Of a stretch of 40,158 nt of DNA, positions 21,936 through 32,523 are shown piece after piece; within the stretch, counting starts at the first letter, position 1, and every line of letters starts with the position of its first letter. The translations under genes and the position numbers were made by a program. The DNA comes from Opitutus sp. GAS368 (lineage in GTDB: Bacteria > Verrucomicrobiota > Verrucomicrobiia > Opitutales > Opitutaceae), in NCBI GenBank assembly GCA_945871005.1, contig CAMBUJ010000009.1, positions 1-40,158 of the forward strand. The letters run 5' to 3'. The notes beneath the pieces were generated by a model. It was given only the letters and a program-made list of their open reading frames with translations, made no database searches and had not been told where the DNA came from.

Positions 21936-22865
21936 TTACACGCTGAAGTACCATGCGCGGCAGGCGGGCGGGATGATGAACTGGTCGAGTTGCGCGGCAA
22001 AGGTCTCGAGCGGGGTTTTGACGACGCCGGCCAGCGGCTTGAGGTCCAGGCCGAGGCGGGCGGGGCGCTTCGAGGCGGCGCGCGGATCGCCGGCGCGGGT
22101 GATCGCGGCGAGCGGCGCGGCGCTGTCACTTAACTTGAAGTGCGTGCGGATACGGCGGGCGATTTCGTGGCGGGACAGCAGTTCCGCTCCCGCCCAGTGA
22201 AACACCCCGCGCACGTCGTTGCGCTCAAGGAGTTCAACCATGAGTTCGGCAAGGTTGCCGGCGGTGCACGGTTGGCGGAATTCGTCGGTGTAGACTTGAG
22301 GGGTTTGGCCGGCCGCCCAGGCGGCGAACAGGCGCTCGTGAATGCTGCGCTGCGCGCCGAGGCTGTTGCCGCTGAGCAGGGGGACGCGAAGCGTGATCGC
22401 CAGTGCGGGGGCGGCGGCCAGCACGAGCCGCTCGCTCTCCGCCTTTTGACGGGCGTAGAGGTTGATCGGTTTAACCGGGCTTTTGACCGTGTACGCTTCG
22501 GCGCTGGTGCCGTCAAAAACCTGCTCCGAGGAGAGGTGGATGAGCTTGGCGCTGAGGTGGTGGGCGAGGCGGGCGAGCTGCTCGGGCAGGGCCACGTTGA
22601 GGGCCTGGGCGCGGGCGGGGTCGGCATCACACTGGCCGGGTTCGGCAACGGCCGCGCAGTTGACGATCGCCTCGGGAAACGTTTCCAGCACGACGGCGGT
22701 GAGGGCGGCCTCGTTGGTGAGATCGAGCGGGCGTTTCTCGGCCAGGCCGGGCACGTTGCCGGTGTAGGCGCCGACCAAGCCGATGACGTGGTGGCCGCGG
22801 CGGGTGGCGGCCTGGGCGAAGGCGCTGCCGACGAGGCCGGAGGCGCCGGTGAGGAGGATTTTCAT
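21936..22865 (-). CDS. NAD(P)-dependent sugar reductase, RmlD/dTDP-4-dehydrorhamnose reductase-like
   Basis: 309 aa extended short-chain reductase. The Rossmann motif is 'MKILLTGASGLVGSAFAQAA' (TGxxGxxG). Family features are 'AIVNCAAVAEPGQCDADPAR', 'NVALPEQLARLAHHLSAKLI', 'HLSSEQVFDG' and the catalytic 'LYARQKAESERLV' (YxxxK). This is the RmlD/MAT2B-type subfamily: RmlD reduces dTDP-4-keto-rhamnose. No rml neighbours are present, so the substrate is uncertain. ATG 22865 is supported by the Rossmann strand starting immediately. Confidence 0.82.
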   Translation of the reverse strand: MKILLTGASGLVGSAFAQAATRRGHHVIGLVGAYTGNVPGLAEKRPLDLTNEAALTAVVLETFPEAIVNCAAVAEPGQCDADPARAQALNVALPEQLARLAHHLSAKLIHLSSEQVFDGTSAEAYTVKSPVKPINLYARQKAESERLVLAAAPALAITLRVPLLSGNSLGAQRSIHERLFAAWAAGQTPQVYTDEFRQPCTAGNLAELMVELLERNDVRGVFHWAGAELLSRHEIARRIRTHFKLSDSAAPLAAITRAGDPRAASKRPARLGLDLKPLAGVVKTPLETFAAQLDQFIIPPACRAWYFSV

Positions 22866-22936
22866 GAGCGGAAGCGGGAGGCGCGAGGGGGTGTGGTGGG
22901 GCGAAGCAGGCGGGCGCGGCTAACTTCCAAACGTAT

Positions 22937-23578
22937 TCAGGGAGCGAGTCGTTCGATGATCCAATCGGCCCCGGCGGCATCACGGCGATAGCGTAGCCGG
23001 TCATGTAGGCGACTGCGCCGGCCCTGCCAGAACTCGATGCTCATCGGGGTGAGGCGATAGCCGCCCCAACCGGGTGGAAGGGGGATCTCGGCGCCGGCAT
23101 GGGTTTTCTCCAAGGCCTTGAGCGCTTCCTCCAAGGTGGCCCGGCCGGGGATGATCGCGCTCTGCTGCGACACCCACGCCCCGAGCTGGCTGGCCCGCGG
23201 ACGGCTGTGGAAATACGCCGCACTTTCCTCGCGGCTGACCTGCATCAGCTCGCCCTCGACGATCACCTGGCGCTCCAGCGCAAGCCAGGGAAACAGCAGG
23301 GTGGCGCGGGGGTTGGTGGCCAGCTCGCGACCTTTGCGGCTCTCGTAGTTACTGAAAAAAACGAACCCGCGCCCATCCAGTCCCTTGAGCAAAACGGTGC
23401 GGGCCGAGGGCCGACCGTCGCGCGTCGAGGTGGCCAGCGTCATGGCATTCGGCTCGATAACCTTGGCAGCCTGCGCCTCTTGAAACCACTGTTCGAACTG
23501 GCGGATGGGGTCGCGGGCGAGGTCTTTTTCCTGCAAGCCCGACAAGCTGTAGTCTATGCGAAGATCGGCGAGAGACAT
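22937..23578 (-). CDS. pdxH: Pyridoxamine 5'-phosphate oxidase
   Basis: 213 aa FMN enzyme that converts pyridoxine/pyridoxamine 5'-phosphate to pyridoxal 5'-phosphate. Start and family markers: '[20 protein letters not shown]', '[14 protein letters not shown]', '[20 protein letters not shown]', the FMN segment '[20 protein letters not shown]' and the C-terminal '[17 protein letters not shown]' followed by 'W.IERLAP', all diagnostic of PdxH. Normal length, no anomalies. It stands alone, 44 bp downstream of the cupin gene stop on the same strand. Confidence 0.97.
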   Translation of the reverse strand: MSLADLRIDYSLSGLQEKDLARDPIRQFEQWFQEAQAAKVIEPNAMTLATSTRDGRPSARTVLLKGLDGRGFVFFSNYESRKGRELATNPRATLLFPWLALERQVIVEGELMQVSREESAAYFHSRPRASQLGAWVSQQSAIIPGRATLEEALKALEKTHAGAEIPLPPGWGGYRLTPMSIEFWQGRRSRLHDRLRYRRDAAGADWIIERLAP

Positions 23579-23622
23579 GATTTAGGGGGAGACGATGCGC
23601 GCCCCGCACTCCCTGTCAAAAA

Positions 23623-24120
23623 TCATCGGGTGAGTTCTTGAATCTCCGCGGCCCAAGCCGGGAAACGCGCCGTCAACTCGGCGCGGTCGCCGAGGACAAA
23701 TTCCCGTTCGTCCCAGCCAGGCGACATCGTGCAGCCGACCAAGGCCCAGCGCCCGCCGGGGGCCAAGCGGGCGCCTTGCCAGAGGCCACCGGCCACCACC
23801 CATTGCGGCAACTGGCCCTCGAGCACCGCCGAGCCGAGGAGGGTTTTGGTACCTTTGCCGGTGGACGGATCGAGTCCGAGGTGCTCGACCGGATCGCCCG
23901 CATAAAAGTGCCACAGCTCGTCGGTGCGCAGCGCGTGGAGGGCGGAAAAGCCCTCGGGGGTGAGCAGAAAATAAATCGCCGAACCCGCCGCACGCCCGCC
24001 CGGCAAGGTGGCGGTGCTGTGGTAGGTGGAGCGGAAAAAGCCTCCCTCGTTGGGGAGCGGTTCGAGCTGGAGCGCCGCGATGATCGCCGCGGCGCTGGGG
24101 TGGGGGAGTTGGTTCGTCAC
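23623..24120 (-). CDS. Cupin-fold DUF985 protein
   Basis: 165 aa, the usual size for the cupin_5 (DUF985) family. Characteristic strings: 'LEPLPNEGGFFRSTYHSTA', 'SAIYFLLTPEGFSALHALRT', 'DELWHFYAGDPVEHLGLD' (His ligand-like region), 'QWVVAGGLWQGARLAPGGRW' and 'LVGCTMSPGWDEREF'. Function is unknown; structures show a sugar- or nucleotide-binding-like cupin barrel. It lies 35 bp after the DUF255 gene on the same strand, probably in one transcript with pdxH. Confidence 0.9.
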   Translation of the reverse strand: MTNQLPHPSAAAIIAALQLEPLPNEGGFFRSTYHSTATLPGGRAAGSAIYFLLTPEGFSALHALRTDELWHFYAGDPVEHLGLDPSTGKGTKTLLGSAVLEGQLPQWVVAGGLWQGARLAPGGRWALVGCTMSPGWDEREFVLGDRAELTARFPAWAAEIQELTR

Positions 24121-24155
24121 AGGGGGAGCCGGGTTGCGTCGGATCGCCGGTGGCC

Positions 24156-26324
<2,169 letters not shown>

Positions 26325-26449
26325 GGGCGAAGGCGCCGACGCTCACCGAAAACCACCGCAAGGCAAAGCCCGGAAAGCAAAAAACGCGGCTTAATCCCCC
26401 AGTCCCGATGATTGCTTTTCCCACTTGGCCCGCATGGGCTTTTCATCCC

Positions 26450-27319
26450 ATGAGAATCCTGCCCCTGCTGGTTGCCTCCCTTACGCTAGCTCTGAGCCCG
26501 TTGCTCAATGCCGGCGAAATCCTCGTCAAAACCGGCGAGTCGATCGCCTTCCTCGGTGACTCAATCACCGCCCAAGGCGCCGCCAGTTCCGGCGGCTACG
26601 TCCGCCTTGTTGCCAGCGGGCTCGCCGCCCAAGGCATCGAGGTCACCGTGGTCCCCGCTGGCATCAGTGGCCATAAATCCGACCAGATGCTCGCGCGCCT
26701 CAACAACGACGTGCTCAGCAAAAAGCCCACCTGGATGACGCTCAGCTGCGGCGTGAACGACGTCTGGCACGGCGACAAGGGCGTGCCGTTGGAGGCTTAC
26801 AAAAAGAACATCACGGAAATCCTCGATCGCTGCCAGCAGGCCGGGGTGAAGGTGGTCGTGCTCACCGCCACCCAGATCAAGCTGCCGCTGACCAGCCCAG
26901 AGAACGCCAAGCTGGCCGGCTACAACGCCTTCCTCCGTAACACCGCAAAGACCCGCAACCTGCCGCTGGCCGATCTCAACGCGGCGATGGCGGCCGAACA
27001 GGCAGCATTGGAAAAAGCCGGCATCAAGCGGGTGTTAACCGGCGATGGCGTCCACATGAATCTCTACGGCAATCTGATGATGGCGAAGGGCGTGCTGAGC
27101 GCCTTCGGCCTCGATGACCAGCAACTCGCCGCAGCCAACGCCAAATGGAGCGAACTGCCTGACCTCTATCGGGGTGCGGCGAAGATCGAGCTTTCCCTCG
27201 CGGAGTTCACCGCGTTGGAAGCTTCCGCTGCGAGACAGAAGAAAACGGTCGATGCGTTTGTCAGCGACCTCGCCACGGCCGCAGTCAAGGCGTCGCTGAA
27301 GCCTGCCCCGGCGAAGTAA
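26450..27319 (+). CDS. Secreted SGNH/GDSL-family hydrolase
   Basis: ATG 26450 gives 289 aa with a signal peptide ('MRILPLLVASLTLALSPLLN', cleavage near 'LNA-GE'). The track's earlier start adds 14 residues without merit. Block I is 'FLGDSIT' with Ser about residue 38; block II 'GISGHKSDQM'; block III 'LSCGVNDVWHG'; block V 'DGVHMNLYG' with the Asp-His pair. This is a full catalytic set for an esterase/lipase acting on acylated or acetylated carbohydrates outside the cytoplasm. The C-terminal ~60 residues form a charged helical extension. A strong terminator follows. Confidence 0.92.
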   Translation: MRILPLLVASLTLALSPLLNAGEILVKTGESIAFLGDSITAQGAASSGGYVRLVASGLAAQGIEVTVVPAGISGHKSDQMLARLNNDVLSKKPTWMTLSCGVNDVWHGDKGVPLEAYKKNITEILDRCQQAGVKVVVLTATQIKLPLTSPENAKLAGYNAFLRNTAKTRNLPLADLNAAMAAEQAALEKAGIKRVLTGDGVHMNLYGNLMMAKGVLSAFGLDDQQLAAANAKWSELPDLYRGAAKIELSLAEFTALEASAARQKKTVDAFVSDLATAAVKASLKPAPAK

Positions 27320-27339
27320 GTCGGCCGCCTGTGCCCACG

Positions 27340-27373
27340 AAAAAGCCGCACCGGTGAAGGTGCGGCTTTTTTT
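27340..27373. terminator. Rho-independent terminator after the SGNH hydrolase
   Basis: GCCGCACC / GGTGCGGC (27345-27352, 27359-27366), preceded by AAAAA and followed by TTTTTTT; works for the plus strand and plausibly for the minus strand too. Confidence 0.92.
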
Positions 27374-27486
27374 GTGTAAAAAACCCTGCGCTCACGCGCA
27401 AGGCCACGGGGAATTTCAAGGCCGGGCGGGGCCCTGAGCGTGAGCTCAGGGTGGCCTGAAGCCGCATCGTGAATACGGCGTTCGCC

Positions 27487-28536
27487 TTACTTGCCCAACA
27501 CCCAGCTGAAGATCAGCGGGGCGACGATGGTGGCGTCGCTTTCGACGATGAACTTGGGGGTCTTCTGGCCGAGCTTGCCCCAGGTGATTTTCTCGTTCGG
27601 CACCGCGCCCGAGTAGCTGCCGTAGCTGGTGGTCGAGTCGCTGATCTGGGAGAAATAACCCCAGAGCGGCACCTCGGTGCGGCCGAGGTCCTGGTGGAGC
27701 ATCGGCACCACGCAGATCGGGAAGTCGCCGGCGATGCCGCCACCGATTTGGAAGAAACCAATCGAGCCTTCGCCGGTTTTGAGCAGCTTGGCGGTCTTGG
27801 TGTACCAGTCGGCCAGCCAGGTCATATACTCGATGCCGGTGCGCACGGTGTGCACGTTCTTGATCTCACCGGTCATCACGCGGCCGGCAAACATGTTGCC
27901 CAGGGTGGCGTCTTCCCAGCCGGGGACGATGATCGGCAGGTTCTTCTCGCAGGCGGCCAGCATCCAGGAGTTGGCCGGGTCGATCTGGTAGCTCTTCTTG
28001 AGCTTACCGGAGCGGATAATCTTATACATGAACTCGTGCGGGAAGAAGCGCTGGCCGGTCTTGTCGGCGGCGAGCCACTCCTCGGCGACGACGGCCTCAA
28101 TGCGGCGCATGGCCTCGCCCTCGGGGATGCAGGTGTCGGTGACGCGGTTCATGTGGCGGTCGAGGAGCGCCTGCTCGTCAGCGGCGGTCAGATCGCGGTA
28201 GCCGGGGACGCGCTCGTAGTAGTCGTGGGCAACGAGATTAAAAATGTCTTCCTCGAGGTTGGCGCCGGTGCAGACGATGGCGTGGACCTTGTCGGCGCGG
28301 ATCATCTCGGCGAGGGTCAGGCCAAGTTCGGCGGTGGACATGGCGCCGGCCAAGGTGACGAGCATCTTGCCGCCGGCCTTGAGGTGGTCCTCGTAGCCCT
28401 TGGCGGAATCGAGGAGGGCGGCGGCGTTAAAATGGCGGTAGTTGTGCGCGATGAACTGGGAGATCGGGCCCTTCTTGGCGGCGAGCTTGGCGTTGATGTC
28501 TTCGGGGCGCTTGGTCTGGAGCTTGGATTTTTTCAT
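27487..28536 (-). CDS. Deoxyhypusine synthase-like protein
   Basis: The track starts at 28725, but ATG 28536 ('MKKSKLQTKRPEDINAKLAA') is the natural start, giving 349 aa. DHS-fold signatures: 'MLVTLAGAMSTAELGLTLAE', 'HAIVCTGANLEEDIFNLVAH', 'SIGFFQIGGGIAGDFPIC', and the active-site lysine region 'NEKITWGKLGQK', which aligns with the lysine that forms the enzyme intermediate in eukaryotic DHS. 'FIVESDATIVAPLIFSWVL' closes the fold. Bacteria lack eIF5A, so the true reaction is probably a polyamine aminobutyl transfer such as homospermidine formation; that is inference from relatives. Its leader carries a strong hairpin. Confidence 0.9.
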   Translation of the reverse strand: MKKSKLQTKRPEDINAKLAAKKGPISQFIAHNYRHFNAAALLDSAKGYEDHLKAGGKMLVTLAGAMSTAELGLTLAEMIRADKVHAIVCTGANLEEDIFNLVAHDYYERVPGYRDLTAADEQALLDRHMNRVTDTCIPEGEAMRRIEAVVAEEWLAADKTGQRFFPHEFMYKIIRSGKLKKSYQIDPANSWMLAACEKNLPIIVPGWEDATLGNMFAGRVMTGEIKNVHTVRTGIEYMTWLADWYTKTAKLLKTGEGSIGFFQIGGGIAGDFPICVVPMLHQDLGRTEVPLWGYFSQISDSTTSYGSYSGAVPNEKITWGKLGQKTPKFIVESDATIVAPLIFSWVLGK

Positions 28537-28612
28537 GAAAATTGGAGGCGCAGACTTACAGCGCGTCCGAAGTCCAAAGCCACAAAAAACTCCCTTTGGA
28601 CCCCGTGACGTT

Positions 28613-28650
28613 CCGGCAACAACCAACACAATGGGTTGGTTGTTGTCCCG
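28613..28650 (-). promoter_or_regulatory. Strong hairpin in the leader of the deoxyhypusine synthase-like gene
   Basis: CAACAACCAAC (28617-28627) and GTTGGTTGTTG (28635-28645), perfect 11-bp arms, 7-base loop, extended by CCGG on both sides. It lies about 80 bp before the ATG; there is no T-tract, so it is more likely a leader structure or protein-binding site than a terminator. Confidence 0.5.
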
Positions 28651-28715
28651 GAGTGGGCACCGCGGGTTGGCCTTGGTCGTCGGTATTAAACTACGCGTCG
28701 GATACCGCAGCGGAC

Positions 28716-28811
28716 TTTGACGCAAAGGCGCAAAGGCCGATCCGAAGGTCGCAAAGTAATGCCGAGAATTTCTTGGCGAACTTTGCGTTCTCTTCGCGCC
28801 TTTGCGTTAAA
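28716..28811. repeat. Inverted repeat of the CGCAAAGGCGCAAAG type
   Basis: TTTGACGCAAAGGCGC (28716-28731) and GCGCCTTTGCGTTAAA (28796-28811) are near-perfect inverted arms; an inner pair GCAAAG / CTTTGC is nested. A single-armed relative lies at 35439-35471. The region 28537-28842 otherwise holds no gene. Confidence 0.8.
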
Positions 28812-28842
28812 ACCGCCCCGTTCCCTTTCACGGGCGACGGTA

Positions 28843-29271
28843 TTAGGCCGTGCGCTCCCAGCGCAGCTTGCGCTCCGCCTCGGTGATCTTGAGGTCGTTG
28901 ATGCTGGCGAAACGCCGGCGCATGTAACCGTGCTCGTCGAACTCCCAGTTTTCGTTGCCATAGGCGCGCCACCACTGGCCGTCGGCGTCGTGGAATTCGT
29001 ATTCAAACCGCACCGCGATGCGGTTGCCCGCAAACGCCCAGAGTTCTTTGCGCAACCGGTAGTCGAGCTCGCGCGCCCACTTGCCGCGCAGGAATTCGAC
29101 CACCTCGGCGCGCCCGTTGACGAAGTCGGTGCGGTTGCGCCACTCGGTGTCGAGCGTGTAGGCGAGCGCGACCCGCTCGGGGTCGCGGCTGTTCCAGGCA
29201 TCCTCGGCGGCCTGGATTTTCTTGCGGGCAGTTTCTTCGGTGAACGGCGGGAGCGGTGGGCGGGTGGTCAT
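28843..29271 (-). CDS. DUF1348 / NTF2-like protein
   Basis: 142 aa from ATG 29271; the longer track start runs through the divergent operator region and is rejected. The family is recognised by '[20 protein letters not shown]', '[19 protein letters not shown]', '[20 protein letters not shown]' and '[20 protein letters not shown]'. It is a cytoplasmic NTF2/SnoaL-fold protein, usually stress- or quinone-associated, without a proven reaction. It is divergent from the TetR gene; the two TAGAC-N6-GTCTA sites in the spacer suggest the TetR protein represses it, the standard arrangement for this pair. Confidence 0.9.
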   Translation of the reverse strand: MTTRPPLPPFTEETARKKIQAAEDAWNSRDPERVALAYTLDTEWRNRTDFVNGRAEVVEFLRGKWARELDYRLRKELWAFAGNRIAVRFEYEFHDADGQWWRAYGNENWEFDEHGYMRRRFASINDLKITEAERKLRWERTA

Positions 29272-29319
29272 GGTTGAATAGGGCTTTACCTGCAAAACGA
29301 TGGTTGCGGTAGACCCATC

Positions 29320-29335
29320 TAGACAGGTCGGTCTA
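29320..29335. promoter_or_regulatory. TetR operator-like site 1
   Basis: TAGACAGGTCGGTCTA: dyad TAGAC-N6-GTCTA in the DUF1348-TetR spacer; the same arms recur at 29355-29370. Confidence 0.65.
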
Positions 29336-29354
29336 TCGCTAGGCAAGCTCAGGA

Positions 29355-29370
29355 TAGACCTATCTGTCTA
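29355..29370. promoter_or_regulatory. TetR operator-like site 2
   Basis: TAGACCTATCTGTCTA: second TAGAC-N6-GTCTA dyad, starting 35 bp after site 1 and 34 bp before the TetR ATG. The spacing places the two sites a little more than three helical turns apart. Confidence 0.65.
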
Positions 29371-29403
29371 TTGCCTTGCGCTGGGCGGGGTCCGCGTGAG
29401 GTT

Positions 29404-29991
29404 ATGCCCATGTCCGCTCCTGCCGCCCCTTCGCCCAAACGCGATCACCTCATGGCCACGGCCTGGCGGTTGTTTTACCGCGATGGCCTGCGCGCGGTGG
29501 GCATCGACACGCTGCTGGCCGAGGCCGGCGTGGCCAAGATGACCCTCTATAACCACTTCGCCTCCAAGGAGGAGCTGATCCTCGCCATCTTGGATAAACG
29601 CGATTTGGAGTTCCGCGCCTCTCTCCTCGCGCAAGTCGCCGCCGCCGGTCCCTATCCGGTTCAGCGGCTGCTCGCGGTCTTCGATTGGCACGAGGGCTGG
29701 TTCGCCAGCGAGGCGTTCAAGGGCTGCGTGTTTATCCGCGCGCTCAGCGAGTACCCCGAGCCCACTCATCCGATTCACCAGGCCGCCTGGCGCCACAAAG
29801 TCGCGGTCAAAGCCGCGCTCACCGAGCTGTGCGCGGTCGCCGGGGCGAGGGACGCCGCCGCCTTGGCCGAGACGCTCAGTTACCTGATCGACGGGGCGAT
29901 CGTCACCGCGCACGCCACCCAGTCCACCGCCCCGGCGCGTTCGGCGCGGGCCACCGCCGCGCAGTTACTCAAACTCGACGCCGCCGCCTAG
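29404..29991 (+). CDS. TetR/AcrR family transcriptional repressor
   Basis: ATG 29404 ('MPMSAPAAPSPKRDHLMATA') gives 195 aa. The HTH is 'GIDTLLAEAGVAKMTLYNHF' followed by 'ASKEELILAIL', the canonical TetR DNA-binding domain. The C-terminal helical ligand domain includes 'FKGCVFIRALSEYPEPTHPI', typical of the subfamily partnered with DUF1348-like or quinone-stress genes. It probably represses itself and the divergent DUF1348 gene through the two dyads in the spacer. The inducer is unknown. Confidence 0.92.
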   Translation: MPMSAPAAPSPKRDHLMATAWRLFYRDGLRAVGIDTLLAEAGVAKMTLYNHFASKEELILAILDKRDLEFRASLLAQVAAAGPYPVQRLLAVFDWHEGWFASEAFKGCVFIRALSEYPEPTHPIHQAAWRHKVAVKAALTELCAVAGARDAAALAETLSYLIDGAIVTAHATQSTAPARSARATAAQLLKLDAAA

Positions 29992-30064
29992 AAATGGGCG
30001 GAATACCCCGTATCAGGATGAGGCGTTGACTGATGGAGCGCCCCCCGTTTGGGTGTGTGGTTTT

Positions 30065-31930
30065 ATGTTAACGATCGCTGACGTCTCCAAGTCCTACGGT
30101 ACCCGCGAACTCTTTTCCGACGTCTCGCTGTTCATCGCGCGCACCGATCGGCTCGGCCTGATCGGCCCCAACGGCGCGGGCAAGTCCACGCTGTTCGGCC
30201 TGATCCTCGGCGAGGAAAAGCCCGACACCGGCACCATCGAGTGGGAGCGCGGTGCCGATTTCGGCTACCTGCCCCAGGAAAGCGCGCCTGCCGGCGACGA
30301 AACCATTCTCCACATTGCCACCAGCGGTAAAAAGCTCGAGCCCACCGATGACGATTACGACATCGATTACACCCTGGAGCCGCGCGCCCGTAAAATCCTC
30401 GACGGCCTCGGCTTCAAAACCGACGACGCCGACAAGCTGGCCAAAACCTTCTCCGGCGGCTGGGTCATGCGCGCCCACCTCGCCCGCCTGCTCGTCGCCG
30501 AGCCCGCGCTGCTGCTGCTCGACGAGCCGACGAACCATCTCGATCTGGAGGCCCTGCTCTGGTTCCAGGACTACCTGACGCGTTACCCGGGCGGCTTGGT
30601 GGTGATCTCGCACGATCGCGCCTTCCTCAACGCCCTGTGCACCGGCATGCTCGAACTGCGCGCCGGCACGCTGCATTATTATCACGGTAACTATGATAAT
30701 TTCCTGACCGAGAAAGAGGCCCGCAAGCACCAGCAGGCCGCCGCCTTTAAGAACCAGCAGCGCGAAATCGCCCACTTGCAGGTGTTCGTCGACCGCTTCG
30801 GCGCCAAGGCCTCGATGGCCTCGCGCGCCAAGTCCAAGGAAAAGCAAATCGAGCGCCTCAAGGAGGTCGCCGTCGAGGAGCCGACCGAGGAGCTGCGCAA
30901 GATGAATTTCAAGTTCCCGCAGCCGCCGCGCTCAGGCCTGAAGGTCGTCGACCTCAAGCACGTTCGCCAAGCCTACGGCGAAAACGTCATCTACAAGGAC
31001 CTCAACTTCACCGCCGAGCGTGGTCAGGGCATCGTGCTCATCGGGCCCAACGGCGCGGGTAAATCCACCCTGCTCAAAATCCTCGCCGGCGTTATCCCGA
31101 TTCAGGGCGGCGAACGCGATCTGGGCAGCAACGTGGTGCCGGGCTATTTCGCCCAGAACCGTCTCGATAACTTGAACCCCGACGCGACGGTGTTCGAAAA
31201 CGTGATGGAGCTGCGTACCAACGAAAACCAGCTCACCGAGCAGCAGGCCCGCGCGATCCTCGGCGCCTTTCTGTTCCGCAAGGACGACGTGCACAAGCCG
31301 GTCTCGGTGCTCTCCGGCGGCGAGAAAACCCGTTTGGCGCTGGCGCGCATTCTGGTGAAGCCGCCGAACTTGCTACTCATGGACGAGCCGACGACGCACT
31401 TGGACATCCAGTCGATCGACGCGCTGGTTCACGCCCTGAAGAGCTACGAAGGCACGCTGATTTTCATCTCACACGACGTGCATTTCATCAAGGCCCTCGC
31501 CAAGAACGTGCTGCACGTTCACAGCGGCCGCCTGACGAACTACGCCGGCGACTACGATTATTACCTGGAGAAATCCAAGCTGAGCGACGCCCGCGCGGCG
31601 ATCACCGCCGGCTTCACCGACGGCCGCCCCAAGCAAGCCGAGGCTAAGAAAGCGGCTCCAGTTGCCGCAGTGGCCGCCAAGCCCAAGGCGTCCCCGAGCG
31701 AGATTCGTAAGTTCAGGGAGAATGTGGGCGTGCTGGAGAAGAAGGTGGTCGATTTGGAGGCCAAGCAGTCCGAGATCACTGCCGCGCTGGAGGCGCCCGA
31801 GACCTATGCGGACAAAGGCAAGTTCCAGCACCTCAACCGCGAGTTAACCGCCATGACTGATCTGGTGACCGCCGCGACCGAGGCCTGGGAAAAAGCCGTC
31901 TCGCAGCTCAGCGAGATGGAAAAGGCCTAA
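30065..31930 (+). CDS. ABC-F family ATPase (ribosome-associated type)
   Basis: ATG 30065 ('MLTIADVSKSYGTRELFSDV') gives 621 aa. Two full nucleotide-binding domains: Walker A 'GPNGAGKST' twice, signatures 'FSGGWVMRAHLARLL' and 'LSGGEKTRLALARIL', Walker B 'LLLLDEPTNHLD' and 'LLLMDEPTTHLD', with H-loops 'VISHDRAFL' and 'FISHDVHFI'. The interdomain linker ('KQIERLKEVAVEEPTEELRK') is the P-site tRNA-interaction motif region. The C-terminal coiled coil, about residues 545-620, is the Uup-type ABC_tran_CTD. There are no membrane segments; such proteins act on ribosomes or branched DNA. Whether this is Uup-like or a housekeeping translation factor is undecided. Confidence 0.93.
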   Translation: MLTIADVSKSYGTRELFSDVSLFIARTDRLGLIGPNGAGKSTLFGLILGEEKPDTGTIEWERGADFGYLPQESAPAGDETILHIATSGKKLEPTDDDYDIDYTLEPRARKILDGLGFKTDDADKLAKTFSGGWVMRAHLARLLVAEPALLLLDEPTNHLDLEALLWFQDYLTRYPGGLVVISHDRAFLNALCTGMLELRAGTLHYYHGNYDNFLTEKEARKHQQAAAFKNQQREIAHLQVFVDRFGAKASMASRAKSKEKQIERLKEVAVEEPTEELRKMNFKFPQPPRSGLKVVDLKHVRQAYGENVIYKDLNFTAERGQGIVLIGPNGAGKSTLLKILAGVIPIQGGERDLGSNVVPGYFAQNRLDNLNPDATVFENVMELRTNENQLTEQQARAILGAFLFRKDDVHKPVSVLSGGEKTRLALARILVKPPNLLLMDEPTTHLDIQSIDALVHALKSYEGTLIFISHDVHFIKALAKNVLHVHSGRLTNYAGDYDYYLEKSKLSDARAAITAGFTDGRPKQAEAKKAAPVAAVAAKPKASPSEIRKFRENVGVLEKKVVDLEAKQSEITAALEAPETYADKGKFQHLNRELTAMTDLVTAATEAWEKAVSQLSEMEKA

Positions 31931-31946
31931 CTGGCTCTCCCTTGGA

Positions 31947-31981
31947 TTGGGGCCCTGCCGGCCCCAACCCTCCGGGTTTTT
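31947..31981 (+). terminator. Terminator after the ABC-F gene
   Basis: TTGGGGCC / GGCCCCAA (31947-31954 and 31960-31967), then CCCTCCGGG and TTTTT: a strong stem followed by a second small stem with a T-run. 31982-32076 contains nothing recognised. Confidence 0.7.
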
Positions 31982-32076
31982 CGTTTATAGCCGATACGGT
32001 TGCGCGCGGAGGGGTGGGGCAGGGTGCGCGGGATACACGTTCGGAGGCCGTTTGACTGCAGTGCGGGGCAGTAGCT

Positions 32077-32451
32077 TCAGGAAATGAAACGGATGCAGAG
32101 CGGGTAACGGTAGGCGATGCCGTCAGCGGCCTTGATCGCCGCGACCACACCCAAAATCAGCGACCCGAGCACGAGGATCGGCAACAGGACAAAACCGACG
32201 AAAACAAAGCAGAGGGGCGCGATCAACAGGCTGTAAAGCAGCACCGAGAGGTGGAAGTTGAGCGCCTCCTTGGCCTGGATCGCGGTCGGGCCGCCCTCCT
32301 GCTTTTTAATCAGGTAGACCACCAGTGGGAGAATGAAGCCCACTCCCAGCAACGCGGAGAGGTGGCAGAGGACAATCAGAACTTTGGCGTCACCACTGGG
32401 GCGCAGGGGCGAGGCAGGCGAGGAGGAGGAGGGGAGCGTGACTATGGACAT
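32077..32451 (-). CDS. DUF4870 / Tic20-like small membrane protein
   Basis: ATG 32451 ('MSIVTLPSSSSPASPLRPSG') gives 124 aa. After a Ser/Pro-rich cytoplasmic start come about three membrane segments: 'VLIVLCHLSALLGVGFILPL', 'SVLLYSLLIAPLCFVFVGFV' and 'LVLGSLILGVVAAIKAADG'. 'KKQEGGPTAIQAKEALNFHL' between the first two is the DUF4870 hallmark (QAKEALNFQ). Function is unknown. It lies 72 bp beyond the cinA stop on the same strand. Confidence 0.88.
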   Translation of the reverse strand: MSIVTLPSSSSPASPLRPSGDAKVLIVLCHLSALLGVGFILPLVVYLIKKQEGGPTAIQAKEALNFHLSVLLYSLLIAPLCFVFVGFVLLPILVLGSLILGVVAAIKAADGIAYRYPLCIRFIS

Positions 32452-32523
32452 AACGGTCCGCAACCAAGCGACGATCCGGCCGAACCGCAAGCTGACTGCC
32501 ATCCAAAACCCGGATGCCCGGCG

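Noticed and set aside
27469-28608. 379-aa plus-strand ORF opposite the deoxyhypusine synthase-like gene
   Set aside because: Antisense shadow of a well-recognised enzyme; composition is low-complexity.
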